Below, piece after piece: positions 21,725-33,839 of a stretch of DNA of 64,000 bases; position 1 is the first letter of the stretch, and the number at the start of each line of letters is the position of its first letter. Source of the DNA: Amphiduros pacificus (Eukaryota > Annelida > Polychaeta > Phyllodocida > Hesionidae); the NCBI GenBank assembly GCA_949316495.1, contig OX439010.1, forward strand, positions 6,736,001 through 6,800,000, in the 5' to 3' direction. The notes under the pieces were generated by a model. That model was given only the letters and a program-made list of their open reading frames with translations. It was not told the origin of the DNA and did not search any database. Position numbers and translations under genes: made by a program.

Positions 21725-23353
21725 TGTAAGTGGGTCGCTATTAGCACCTCTCACAATATATCTGCATCATGACACAGGTGTAAAAACAGCGGCGGAGGTG
21801 TGAATACAGGTAGAGGTGTGTTGGTGCTCATGCTGTGTGGTGCTATACTGGGAGATGCTCAGTGGTAGAAAACTACAGAAGATTCGTACAGACATTCAGA
21901 CACAAATCACCACTTATACATTCAAGATTAATTGTTAATTCTGTGGCTCCATCTGGAGTCACAAGTAGGCACTAAATGTTGTAGGAGAAAAATAACACTG
22001 TGTGTCCAGTAATTTTATATAACATCAGTTTGATTATATTACAAATGTCTCAGTTCATTAGTTATTCCAGGGGGGGGGAGAAAGAAAGAAGATGAGAAAG
22101 CTGTAAATAAGTTTGTGCTTGATCAGTAATAAGTTTTCAGCTAATCACATGACTCATGATATAATTATTTCGTTATGATATAATCAATAATTCTGTTTTG
22201 AAGCAATAACAATCATTGAAATATTAATTTTTTTTGCCAAAATGAGGTCATTGGGGCTAATAAAATATTTTGCAAATATGAGATGTACAACTGAGTTCGT
22301 TGCTGCTCAGGTTGGCTGTCAGGTTCTAACAGCAGTTTTGCTGAGTGCATACAACTGGAGAGTTGTGTTTTAATACATGAGTTTACAGCAGCTGGTTTTC
22401 ACAAGCTCGTCAATCCACTCCGCTTTGCATACTGTTAACCTGGCTCCTGTATATATGTTACACTCTACAAATTGAATTGTTCTCACTGAATGTCCTCGTT
22501 CCGATTCTCTTTCAAGTTTTGACGTCACAATGTGATACACCAGGATGACCATAATGCATAGCTTTTGATACAATGTCATGTCCTGCCCCTCCACTTCATC
22601 AAGTGTTGGCTTCTGCCACCAGGTGGCAGGATATCACACCAAATCTTCCCACCAGGGTGCACTGCCATGCATAATCACAAGATGGCAGCACAAGGCCAGC
22701 TACCCCCATGTCTTCTGAACATATGGCACTTGGCAGCAGGGAAACAGTCTTTTAACGTAGAGAATCGCCACAGTGCTGCGGGGATCGTGCATGAGGGGGA
22801 GCACCGGTTCATTTCCCTCAAGAGGGCAGCACCAATCTAGCCGTAGGCTATTGTATAGTACAACGGCAGTCATTAACTTCTTCTACACGTGGCGATGCAG
22901 GTAAATGCTGTATTGGTGGCTCCGTATAATCACCGTCCAGGTATACCCTGAAATGTCCATATTCATATGGTTTCAACCATGATGTCATCAATTGCAATAT
23001 AAATAGTACATGTACAACGTGGCGATCATCATTTACATCTTAGGTATGAAACAACTCCAGAGTAAAGAAATATGCAGATAAATACAACGGAACATACGTT
23101 TTATTGGTGAAAGTATATAATTACTTTATATGTTTAAAATGCTGGGAGGCAAACATGTTTGAAATGATTGCTTCTTTGGAGATTATATTATTGTCATTAT
23201 TACCATTGAGATATGAATATTTTCATGAATGTGTCATATATAACATTATGTATGAACTTTCTGTCTAAAACTCCTTGACATGATAATTAAGCATGGTAGG
23301 TAGTGTAAGTGACAGCTAGAGGAAGTGGTGAAGATGAGAGTGGCGCCCCCTAC
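21725..23353. other. Unassigned; GC-richer island with CTCF-like site
   Basis: No exon recognised. A GC-richer island at about 22575-22850 contains CCACCAGGTGGCAG (22616-22629), a full match to the CTCF core consensus CCASYAGRKGGCRS. It could be a regulatory island; that is inferred only. Confidence 0.3.
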
Positions 23354-23557
23354 CTGACAACGTGTACCAGCTGCCGTCGACTTTGATGCTTGCGTTCCCC
23401 GCGGTATGAAGTGGTCCATTCTCCGTGCATCACCGTGCCCTCGCCCCCGTCCTGACTGTGCCAAACCCGGCTCATCGGATGATAAATTGTCTCTGCTCCT
23501 ATCACTCGCTTATCTACAATAGTGACACACTTTGTTACAGAGGCGGCCATGATGTGC
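23354..23557 (-). CDS. Candidate exon, unknown protein
   Basis: A GC-rich open stretch on the - strand with an acceptor-like CTTCTCTTGCGAG before 23557 and a good donor TTGTCAG|GTAGGG after 23354. Read through, it is 204 bp, phase 2 at both ends. It contains CVTIVDKRVIGAETIYHP, then MSRVWHSQDGGEGTVMHGEW and TTSYRGERKHQSRR. Composition and a codon-like pattern argue for a real exon, perhaps of the same - strand gene as the exons further right. It does not splice directly from 27905 (phase 1), so another exon would be needed between. Alternatively the ATG at 23550 is a start codon. I do not recognise the family. QDGGEG recalls the MIB/HERC2 domain, but the rest does not fit well. Confidence 0.35.
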
Positions 23558-24826
23558 CTCGCAAGAGAAGTTTACACTACAACATGCTCCACACCAGATA
23601 CCAGTTATTTCTAATCTACATCCTGGCACTTCACACCCATCTCACAATCCTTAGGCACAACTGCAAAGATCAACACAGCCATCATTAAATCACTTAGCTT
23701 CGTATTTGCAATATATATCCCAATATAGTCATGAAAACATCTTAAAAACTCAAATCTATGGCAAATAATGTTGACGCTATTCACCATTATCTTACAAAAG
23801 ATCTTCCATGAAAAGAAATTATTCTAATTTGAAATTAAATTGTGAACCATAATTCTATCAATTTTGTTTCATTAATGAACATGATGAAAAGTAGATTAAT
23901 CATTATACAATATATTGTATTTTGCTCATATTTAGTTAAGTCATGCTGTGAATGTTGCCATATTACTTTAACATTACAAAAGTGACAGTGATTTCTTAAA
24001 AGGTTTCCCTTAAAAAAAATCATGAATTTCCATTAATGATATCTGCAGTGGGACTACCTAGCATATTTTACTACCGACAGTCAATTTTTGACTAATCAGT
24101 AAAATGTCTACCCACAAAATATTCTATTCATTTTTGAAATTGAGTCCACAAAACCAAAAATCTGGACACTAATAATTAAGTTTTTAGATCTGACAATCAA
24201 CTAAAGTTTTACCCAGAATTCTCTCTCTGCAGACATGCAGGCTACCGACATGCCCACTTCTTGTTTGTGAACAAAATGGCACTCAAAAAAAAATCAAACT
24301 AATAAGACAAAATAAGAGAGTATTTTCTGACTGCTTAGGCACTGTCCCCCATATCAGACATGTTGGATGGGTATCTGGAAGCCGCGTTAGAATCTATGGA
24401 TAAATATATATATCTTTTGCATATTGGCGAGCCATGCACTCTCGATGACAACATTAGTTTAAATTCCTTCCACACAATTCTCTGTTGAATTGATTTATAT
24501 AGTAATAATATAGAATATTTGTTACATTATAAAGCACAATTATGGACTTAAATATCTCTTGTAAGATGTGCTGCAAAACATGTTGTGGAATTAATTGATA
24601 AAATATAGACATTGCATGTTATATACATATAATAATAATTAGGTCATTGTTAAATCCTAAAATGTGTGCTTTATGTCAAAAGCAATAATTATTAATGGCA
24701 TATGATATATTGAATATGATGGTAGAATTAGAAGGTTATATATACGCTTTATTCAATTTACTACGTGCTGAGCTTGCAAGCTCATGCAAATTACTGACAG
24801 TGAAATGGCAAGGAGTGACAAAGCCC
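23558..24826. other. Unassigned AT-rich sequence
   Basis: Nothing recognised; would be intronic if 23354-23557 belongs to the - strand gene. Confidence 0.3.
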
Positions 24827-25575
24827 TGGCACGTTCCCCAGCCATGTCTGGTCCATGTGTGAGAATGGGACAGGGGGGTAGGGTCACTGGCACACTCCCT
24901 GGCCACGTTTGGTCCATGTGTGAGAATGGGACAGGGGGGTAGGGTCACTGGCACACTCCCTGGCCACGTCTGGTCCATGTGTGAGAATGGGACAGGGGGT
25001 AGGGTCACTGGCACACTCCCTGGCCAGGTCTGGTCCATGTGTGAGAATGGGACAGGGGGATAGGGTCACTGGCACACTCCCTGGCCAGGTCTGGTCCATG
25101 TGTGGGAATGGGACAGGGCGATAGGGTCACTGGCACACTCCCCGGCCATGTCTGGTCCATGTGAGGGAATGGGACAGGGGGATAGGGTCACTGGCACACT
25201 CCCCGGCCAGGTCTGGTCCATGTGTAGGAATGGGACAGGGGGATAGGGTCACTGGCACACTCCCTGGCCATGTCTGGTCCACGTGTGGGAATGGGACAGG
25301 GGGATAGGGTCAGTGGCACACTCCCCGGCCATGTCTGGTCCATGTGAGGGAATGGGACAGGGGGATAGGGTCACTGGCACACTCCCCGGCCAGGTCTGGT
25401 CCATGTGTTGGAATGGGACAGGGGGATAGGGTCACTGGCACACTCCCCGGCCAGGTCTGGTCCATGTGTTGGGTTGGGACAGGGGGATAGGGTCACTGGC
25501 ACACTCCCCGGCCATGTCTGGTTCATGTGTGGGAATGGGACAGGGGGACAGGGTCAATGAATGACACACTCTCTA
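24827..25575. repeat. ~60-bp G-rich minisatellite
   Basis: About 12 copies carrying GGGAATGGGACAGGGGGATA, GGGTCACTGGCACACTCCC and GGCCAGGTCTGGTCCATGTG. The + strand has several G runs per unit. It lies 25 bases from the next array. Confidence 0.95.
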
Positions 25576-25600
25576 GGTTTAGGAACTTAATCATGGACTT

Positions 25601-26441
25601 TGTTCAGGTGGTTCATCAGGGACTGGGTTCAGTGGTCCATCAGGGACTGGGTTCAGGTGGTTCATAAGGGACTGGGTTCAGGTGGTTCATCAGGCACTGG
25701 GTTCAGGTGGTTCATCAGGGACTGGGTTCAAGTGGTCCATCAGGGATTAGGTTCAGGTGGTTCATCAGGGACTGGGTTCAGGTGGTTCATCAGGGATTGG
25801 GTTCAGGTGGTCCATCAGGGACTGGGTTCAGGTGGTTCATCAGGGACTGGGTTCAGGTAGTTCATCAGGGACTGGGTTCAGGTGGTCCATCAGGGACTGG
25901 GTTCAGGTGGTCCATCAGGGACTGGGTTCAGGTGGTCCACCAGGGACTGGGTTCAGGTAGTCCACCAGGGACTGGGTTCAGGTGGTTCATCAGGGACTGG
26001 GTTCAGGTGGTTCATCAGGGACTGGGTTCAGGTAGTTCATCAGGGACTGGGTTCAGGTGGTCCATCAGGGACTGGGTTCAGGTGGTCCATCAGGGACTGG
26101 GTTCAGGTGGTCCACCAGGGACTGGGTTCAGGTGGTCCACCAGGGACTGGGTTCAGGTGATCCATCAGGGACTAGGATCAGGTAGTCCACCAGGGACTGG
26201 GTTCAGGTGGTTCATCAGGGACTGGGTTCAGGTGGTTCATCAGGGACTGGGTTCAGGTGGTTCATCAGGGATTAGGTTCAAGTGGTCCATCAGGGACTGG
26301 GTTCAGGTGGTCCATCAGGGACTGGGTTCAGGTGGTCCATCAGGGACTGGGTTCAGGTGATCCATCAGGGACTAGGATCAGGTAGTCCACCAGGGACTGG
26401 GTTCAGGTGGTCCATCAGGGACTGGGTTCAGGTGGTTCAGT
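25601..26441. repeat. 25-bp minisatellite
   Basis: About 33 copies of GGTTCATCAGGGACTGGG plus TTCAGGT, with TTCAT/TCCAT/TCCAC alternation. All + strand frames stay open because the unit lacks stops; coding is not supported. Confidence 0.95.
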
Positions 26442-27904
26442 AAGGATGTGATCCCGGAAGCATGCATGGACCAGAAATGGCAATATAAGTGCCATGGCCC
26501 AGAAATCAAGCAGAGAGATCATTCCTTGCCATGTCATGCTCCAGAAGGTGTTGCCTGGCATGGATCATAATATACACTGCGGCAGGAGAGTGCACAGTTC
26601 TGAGCACAGAAGAGAGTGACTAAGATACAGAGCAGAGGTAGATATCTGTGTGCTGGTCAATGTGAAACCAAAAGCTTTACCTGAATATCCTGCAAACGGC
26701 GGGTAATAATTAGCAAATATAAGTATATCATGGCATTTGACATTACTCTCGTTTTATTCTTGCTTATTCAACTTGAGCCTAGTTATCTTAGGTTTGTACT
26801 TTTCAAGAATCTGTCATTTTTATTTCTGATAAGAATATGTACAAGAAAAGGGGAAGGGTTTTGCAAAGGAAATATATAAATGTGTTCATTTTAGGATAAA
26901 TTGACACTGTTTAATTTGCATATAGGTTTATTTGGTAAATGTTTTTTTTATTAACATAAAGAATGTTTGTTCTTTTCAAGTTTAATGAATAACAACTGCA
27001 TCTTTGGATTTCATTATTAAATTCTGTTTATGTTTTACAATAATTTGGATGGATAATGCTAATGATATACAATTAATTTACTTGAGAATCTGTTTTCTCA
27101 ATGATTATATAAAATAATAACCTTAAAGGTTTCTGTATAGGATGCTCGTAAATTATGTAAGATGCTGTGATGGTAAAACATGACTGATTATGTGTAAAAA
27201 CACTCCTTCAAATTGTCTCATTTTTGGCAAGTCATTCAACTCCCTAATAATTAATGACTTGTGACTTTTAATGACAACTTTCCCATCCACTGTTTGCACT
27301 TAGAAGGAAGTTCTTAACTGTGACATGCTGAAGGAAATGAAATGATTCTCCAAACCAACTCTTTGATTCATATACCAATATTAAAACACAAGAAACTATT
27401 TTTTTCCTGTAATTTAGAGGTAGTTTAGTATCTAATATTTATAGTTTATCAAGGATTGGTTTATTTGGTTAGTATCCTTCTGAAAAGGCAATTTTGGTTT
27501 TTGTTTTAAAATATGAAAGAGGATCTTTTTTACACTTTTTTTTTCTTTTCAGCTACAAATGTCTCTGTGACCCCAATTTGGTATCACCATGGCAATTTCC
27601 AACCTTTCCTCAATGACCTGGCCACCATATTAAATGACCTATTTAGCTATCAAAGATCTTTATCGTGAATTAAGAATAAAAACCAAGAAGTTTTAGTGTC
27701 ATCTTATCCTGACTTAAAAACAAAAAAACAAAAAATAAAAACAAAGCAGGGTGATAAATGAAAAGAGTCTATCAGAAAATGTTTATGCATACAAATATAA
27801 ATATCAAAAATGGCTTTTATGATATAAAAAAATAATTACAGGATATTTTTGTGCAGTAATCTGCTTCAAAATGATTTGGTGGAACAGAAAAGAAGTGAAC
27901 TTAC
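26442..27904. other. Probable intron of the - strand gene
   Basis: AT-rich with no further exon recognised. It follows the donor of the exon that ends at 27905. Confidence 0.4.
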
Positions 27905-28153
27905 CGACAATTTTGAGCCATGCCCGTGATCGGTCCCAGGTGGAAGAGAAGCACTCGTACTGCGGGTCGCCGCTGCACACTCCGACCTTCACCGCGCACG
28001 GGATGAACGTCTTGTAGGAGAATCCTGAGGGAGGGTGATAGTTTGGCATCTTGTCTGATTGGTTGAGAGGTCGCACAAACGTGACTCGGACGTAGCGCAC
28101 TGTCGAGCAACTTTCCACTTTGTCCACAAAATTCACTCCCGTGTGCACGTGCT
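27905..28153 (-). CDS. Internal exon, unidentified probably extracellular protein
   Basis: A 249-bp exon with strong signals: acceptor TTTTTTTTCTGTGACACTTGCAG before 28153 is represented by its last part CTGTGACACTTGCAG, and donor ATTGTCG|GTAAGTTC follows 27905. It begins and ends in phase 1. The peptide contains VESCSTVRYVRVTFVRPLNQ, then PPSGFSYKTFIPCAVKVGVC and YECFSSTWDRSRAWLKIV. Four cysteines and an NQS sequon fit an extracellular or lumenal region. Base composition is clearly richer in G and C than the surrounding DNA. The previous visible exon (33712-33839) ends in phase 0, so at least one exon between them is unseen, or that exon ends elsewhere. I could not assign a family. Confidence 0.7.
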
Positions 28154-29900
28154 CTGCAAGTGTCACAGAAAAAAAACATGTCACAAGATACAATGAAAAA
28201 ATTATTCGGGGATGATTATCAGAAAAATATTGCCATGTGCAAGCTATCTTGGCACCCTGCTAAGTTCACAAAGAGAGGCCTTTTTAAGTATAGACATTAA
28301 ATATAGCTATAAAATTGAGGAACTGGTTTACTTGTTCAATCTAAAGACAAATTTTCATGAATTGACTTGCGAGAAAGAAAATTCTCAACTTTCTTTCAAT
28401 CTGAATGCTAGACACTAGGTGGCACTGCAGGCCACTAAAACCTGCAGCTATGCCTGTCAGTGACACCTGGTGTTTATATTTCACAAGGTAGAAATACTCC
28501 TCAGAAAGGTGCCAATCTGACCATAATTACAGATATTGTGTAGTTTTTTATGTAAACAAAGTTGTTTCCTTTCCAAGAAAGATAGATTTAATCTTTTTTT
28601 CTTTCTTTTAACCTTTATGATCAAAATAATATGGCAGTACATACAGATCTACATGCTCTCAACAAGAATAGTTCATTTATAGCTGGCAAGATTGCAATAA
28701 GTTATTTTAAGTAATGATTACTTTTACCCAAGAAACATTTTTTTTAAATAAATGATATCAGTATTGTTATATAATTTTGAGTGTTCTGTGATTTTCCTAT
28801 TAAAACTCTGCTATTTTAACTCCAGTTATAAATGACAATTCCATTGATATGATTAATATCCTATTAATACTCTACATATGGTGATAGTTATCTTTGACAT
28901 GGACACATAGGATTGACAACACAAACATCAAGGACTCTATCACAGAATGCCAGATATTAATAACTACAGGCCAAGAACCTGGATATGGTTGAAAGTGCTG
29001 ACATCTACTGGCTGATGACAACTACTGCCCGCGAAGCCTGGATGGTACCTTACACACTGACATCTACTGGCAGTCATACAAACTATTCAAACACAAGACA
29101 TTGTCAGATGGCTGAACAAACATTTTGTTGAGACACACATTCCGTATATAACATATTTCACAATGATGACAAAAATCGTCAAGTTTGAGACAGACATACT
29201 TTGAAATGGTATAAGCATTTTGGAAAAAAATATCTATTTTTGTGGGACCAATTTTGAATGATGTACGGTCAAAAATATTTTCAAAGGAGTGAATTTCTCT
29301 TACAGATGTTAATGAGAGATAGGAGTTTGCTGCATGGAGTTTGAAACCATATTTTGACAGTATCTTTCAAAAGTATCTTAACAGTTTCACAACTCCAAGC
29401 TGTGACTATTATTTACAATCAATTTTTATAAATATCCAACAACAACCAAACTGTGATGATATTTTGGAAGATACTGGACACAAACACTGAAGGATGACAT
29501 GATATTGGGATCAAGCTTTTGAAGTTGACTTTGTGAAACTTCACGATTAGATGAAGACACAAAACAATCATGCTTCCCTGGTTGACACAGTGAGGACAAC
29601 AGTGACATCTAGTGACAGATATGTTAAGAAAGAAGCAAGCAGTACCTGGGTTACCCTTAAATACAGCTTCCAATGTCTGAATGTTAGTTACCCTAACATT
29701 CTAATGCAAGAAATATAGGGAAGAAAATGTCATTAATATTGCAAACTATGTGTTTAAAACAAAAGATTATCACTGCAGTTATTATAATACTTAATGCATG
29801 CATCATAAATATATCTACAAGTAACCGCTTTCATTGAAAAGTAGATAAAGGTTAATATTTATCATTTATCATCTACTGATCAGTTAAGACAAGTTAATGA
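28154..29900. other. Probable intron, nothing else recognised
   Basis: AT-rich. ACACTAGGTGGCAC at 28412-28425 matches the CTCF core at 13 of 14 positions. An open - strand frame at 29419-29673 has no convincing splice sites. Confidence 0.35.
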
Positions 29901-30769
29901 CGTGACTCTAGTCATTATTGGTGTTTGGAGGACGTTCCCAGCACTGACGACAGCCCTAGAGAGCCTACTTAGACATGTAGGGGGCGCCATGCTCAAGCGT
30001 TCCCTGCACCTCGCTGGCTGAGCAAACACTCGAGATTGTATTGGCAGTCAGTAACATGTGTGCGGGTAACACAGCTTTCTTCTGGGCTTGTTTGTACAGA
30101 GGACAATGCCTGGTCCCTCAGCTCATGGAGGAACCGTTTCTCGGCCAAGCACTACCCACCAACCCCCTCCCCCCTCCTGACTATCGTCCCCCCCCCCTTT
30201 TGAAGCTGTTACAGATTATAGAAGCCATGGAGACTTTTCCCGGATTAGTGGTGAGCTCATCACCTTGTGCTGCTTACTTTATGCAGATTCCTCGCCACTT
30301 AGTACAGACTATGACTTCCTATAGCAGCTGAGGGACTTCTATAAAACACATCACTTGCCTAAGAATGCTGTGGGCGAAAATCTCAGATATATATATAAAT
30401 ACTAATAATATACACATCCCAAATCATAACTCGTAGATCTAACATGTCATGAGTTCTCACTAATTGGCTAAATATACAGCCTATGTCCAAGCAGAGAGAC
30501 TTGACTTATCAGCAGTTCCAGCTCAGAGACTTAATCTATCCTATGCCTCAGTGAAAATGGCAAAGTATCCAGAAGACGAGGTCGACAACGTTCGCAGTCC
30601 CTAAGCCAAGTGCTATGCTATCCTATCCTATGCCTCAGCTGAAGCTTGACATGTCTTCAGTTTGAGATCAGAGATGTTACATATCCTGAGACCTTGCTCA
30701 GAGACTAAACGAATCCCAAGTCCCAGCTCAGAGAGTTTGGTAAAGATTCCTCTCGCATAGCACACACCA
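29901..30769. other. GC-richer island and spacer
   Basis: The stretch at about 29930-30340 is GC-richer than its surroundings, with TAGGGGGCGCC near 29978 and a C9 run near 30190. No exon was found on the gene strand. The + strand open frame 30041-30331 has no supporting motif. Towards 30600 diverged words foreshadow the 74-bp array. Confidence 0.3.
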
Positions 30770-32862
30770 AGCCCCCAGAACCAGTAGAGACTTAGGAACT
30801 GAATAAAGACTCCTCTAACCTCACCCCCCACTAGAGACACACCAAGCCCCCTGAACCAGTAGAGACTTAGGAACTGAATAAAGACTCCTCTAACCTCACC
30901 CCCCACTAGCACACACCAAGCCCCCTTAACCAGTAGAGACTTAGGAACTGAATAAAGACTCCTCTAACCTCACCCCCCACTAGACACACACCAAGCCCCC
31001 TTAACCAGTAGAGACTTAGGAACTGAATAAAGACTCCTCTAACCTCACCCCCCACTAGCACACACCAAGCCCCCTTAACCAGTAGAGACTTAGGAACTGA
31101 ATAAAGACTCCTCTAACCTCACCCCCCACTAGACACACACCATGCCCCCTGAACCAGTAGAGACTTAGGAACTGAATAAAGACTCCTCTAACCTCACCCC
31201 CCACTAGCACACACCAAGCCCCCTGAACCAGTAGAGACTTAGGAACTGAATAAAGACTCCTCTAACCTCACCCCCCACTAGCACACACCAAGCCCCCTGA
31301 ACCAGTAGAGACTTAGGAACTGAATAAAGACTCCTCTAACCTCACCCCCCCCCCACTAGCACACACCAAGCCCCCTGAACCAGTAGAGACTTAGGAACTG
31401 AATAAAGACTCCTCTAACCTCACCCCCCACTAGACACACACCATGCCCCCTGAACCAGTAGAGACTTAGGAGCTGAATAAAGACTCCTCTAACCTCACCC
31501 CCCACTAGCACACACCAAGCCCCCTGAACCAGTAGAGACTTAGGAGCTGAATAAAGACTCCTCTAACCTCACCCCCCACTAGACACACACCAAGCCCCCT
31601 GAACCAGTAGAGACTTAGGAACTGAATAAAGACTCCTCTAACCTCACCCCCCACTAGCACACACCATGCCCCCTGAACCAGTAGAGACTTAGGTACTGAA
31701 TAAAGACTCCTCTAACCTCACCCCCCACTAGCACACACCAAGCCCCCTGAACCAGTAGAGACTTAGGTACTGAATAAAGACTCCTCTAACCTCACCCCCC
31801 ACTAGCACACACCAAGCCCCCTGAACCAGTAGAGACTTAGGAACTGAATAAAGACTCCTCTAACCTCACCCCCCACTAGCACACACCAGGCCCCCTGAAC
31901 CAGTAGAGACGTAGGAACTGAATAAAGACTCCTCTAACCTCACCCCCCACTAGACACACACCATGCCCCCTGAACCAGTAGAGACTTAGGAGCTGAATAA
32001 AGACTCCTCTAACCTCACCCCCACTAGCACACACCAGGCCCCCTGAACCAGTAGAGACTTAGGAACTGAATAAAGACTCCTCTAACCTCACCCCCCACTA
32101 GACACACACCAGGCCCCCTGAACCAGTAGAGACTTAGGTACTGAATAAAGACTCCTCTAACCTCACCCCCCACTAGAGACACACCAAGCCCCCTGAACCA
32201 GTAGAGACTGAGGAACTGAATAAAGACTCCTCTAACCTCACCCCCCACTAGCACATACCAAGCCCCCTGAACCAGTAGAGACTTAGGAACTGAATAAAGA
32301 CTCCTCTAACCTCACCCCCACGCGCACACACGAAGCCCCCTGAACCAGTAGAGACTTAGGTACTGAATAAAGACTCCTCTAACCTCACCCCCCACTAGAC
32401 ACACACCATGCCCCCTGAACCAGTAGAGACTTAGGAACTGAATAAAGACTCATCTAACCTCACCCCCCACTAGACACACACCATGCCCCCTGAACCAGTA
32501 GAGACTTAGGAACTGAATAAAGACTCCTCTAACCTCACCCCCCACTAGACACACACCAAGCCCCCTGAACCAGTAGAGAGTTAGGAACTGAATAAAGACT
32601 CCTCTAACCTCACCCCCCACTAGACACACACCAAGCCCCCTGAACCAGTAGAGAGTTAGGAACTGAATAAAGACTCCTCTAACCTCACCCCCCACTAGAC
32701 ACACACCAAGCCCCCTGAACCAGTAGAGACTTAGGAACTGAATAAAGACTCCTCTAACCTCACCCCCCACTAGCACGCACCAAGCCCCCTGAACCAGTAG
32801 AGACTTAGGAGCTGAATAAAGACTCCTCTAACCTCACCCCCCACTAGACACACCAAGCCCCA
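30770..32862. repeat. 74-bp minisatellite
   Basis: About 28 copies. Landmarks are AAGCCCCCTGAACCAGTAGA, GACTTAGGAACTGAATAAAG and CTCCTCTAACCTCACCCCCC. Exact 74-bp spacing was checked at 31218 to 31292. A few units vary in C-run length. On the host gene strand each unit has two runs of five or six G. Confidence 0.97.
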
Positions 32863-33711
32863 CCAAGAGTATATATAGAATCCTCTAAAGACTTCACCCC
32901 TCCTGAGATGAGGATTCTCAACCCCAAATTATATCCCAGTCACATTTGCTCCGATTTCAGTAAAGATGCCCGGCCGATGGTTTAAAAAAAAATAAAATCG
33001 GCAGGCAAGCCGGGTTGCTGCCAGGGCACTGGAAGATCATCGGCCACATTTAGGCAATTCTAAGACATTGTATGTGTCATCAGGAACTTTTATCTCCAAC
33101 ATAAAGTTGCTGGCATTTCCACGATGTCTTATCACCAAATATCTTAAAGTACACGGCAGGCTCCCGTGCATGTCATAAGATTATCTTGCCGGTGGCATCG
33201 TATGGTGAAAATAGGATTTAACAAGCCATCGTGAGATTATCCTAGGGGCTCCCTACGATATCATATTGACGTCTTTATGATATCCTACAGACGTCTGTCA
33301 AATTAGACCTATGTCTTTAGGATATCCTACATTATACGTCTGTGACATATAATCTGGCACATGTCGTGTGGCACCCATGTATAATGTGACCACAGCTACG
33401 GCATATCTCAGATTACCACTGATGAACTCCCCGGCACCCGGGACCCCGTGAAGTCGGCCGATTCTATCTTCCCGGCCGGCCCAGTGCAAATATGACAAGG
33501 GTATAAACAAAGCTACATTAAATTCTTAGACCTGTTAACTACGCCGATAATAATTTGAAAGCTAACATAGAAATAATTACGTATTGCTTAGAGTATGATT
33601 GTCTTCTGATCAGTATTTTTTCCATGCAAATTTTTTTATATATAAAAACTTTTAAAATTATCTTATATAAGAAAAGAATATAAATGAGATGAATATAAGA
33701 GATGTGCCTAC
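32863..33711. other. GC/CpG-richer block beside an exon
   Basis: From about 32960 to 33500 the sequence is rich in CGG, CCGG and GATATC words. A ~42-bp repeat holds GATATCCTAC and ACGTCTGT (about 33278 and 33319). An open - strand frame spans 33298-33510, but I could not find a consistent acceptor/donor pair. It may be a conserved non-coding element or an unresolved exon of the - strand gene. Confidence 0.35.
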
Positions 33712-33839
33712 CCTAGCATGGAGCATCCAGGCTTTTGACTTCTGCATGGCCGTCACCAGGCCTAAATATTTCGGGTAAATACCATATATGTTGTACCATT
33801 TAGGGGTGTCCGCATAGTCGGGAAGGAAGTCTTGTGAAC
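33712..33839 (-). CDS. Internal exon, unidentified protein
   Basis: A 128-bp exon with acceptor GCATATTTTCAG before 33839 and donor CTAGG|GTAGGC after 33712 (the donor is weak). It starts in phase 1 and ends in phase 0. The peptide contains SQDFLPDYADTPKWYNIYGI, then YPKYLGLVTAMQKSKAWMLH. It joins in frame to the exon at 42108-42275, giving ELIGSQDF across the junction. No domain recognised. The downstream visible exon starts in phase 1, so an intervening exon is expected. Confidence 0.65.

Noticed and set aside
25600-26360. Repeat-rich + strand frames (VHQGLGSGG)
   Set aside because: The 25-bp unit lacks stops in all + strand frames; this is a by-product of the minisatellite.
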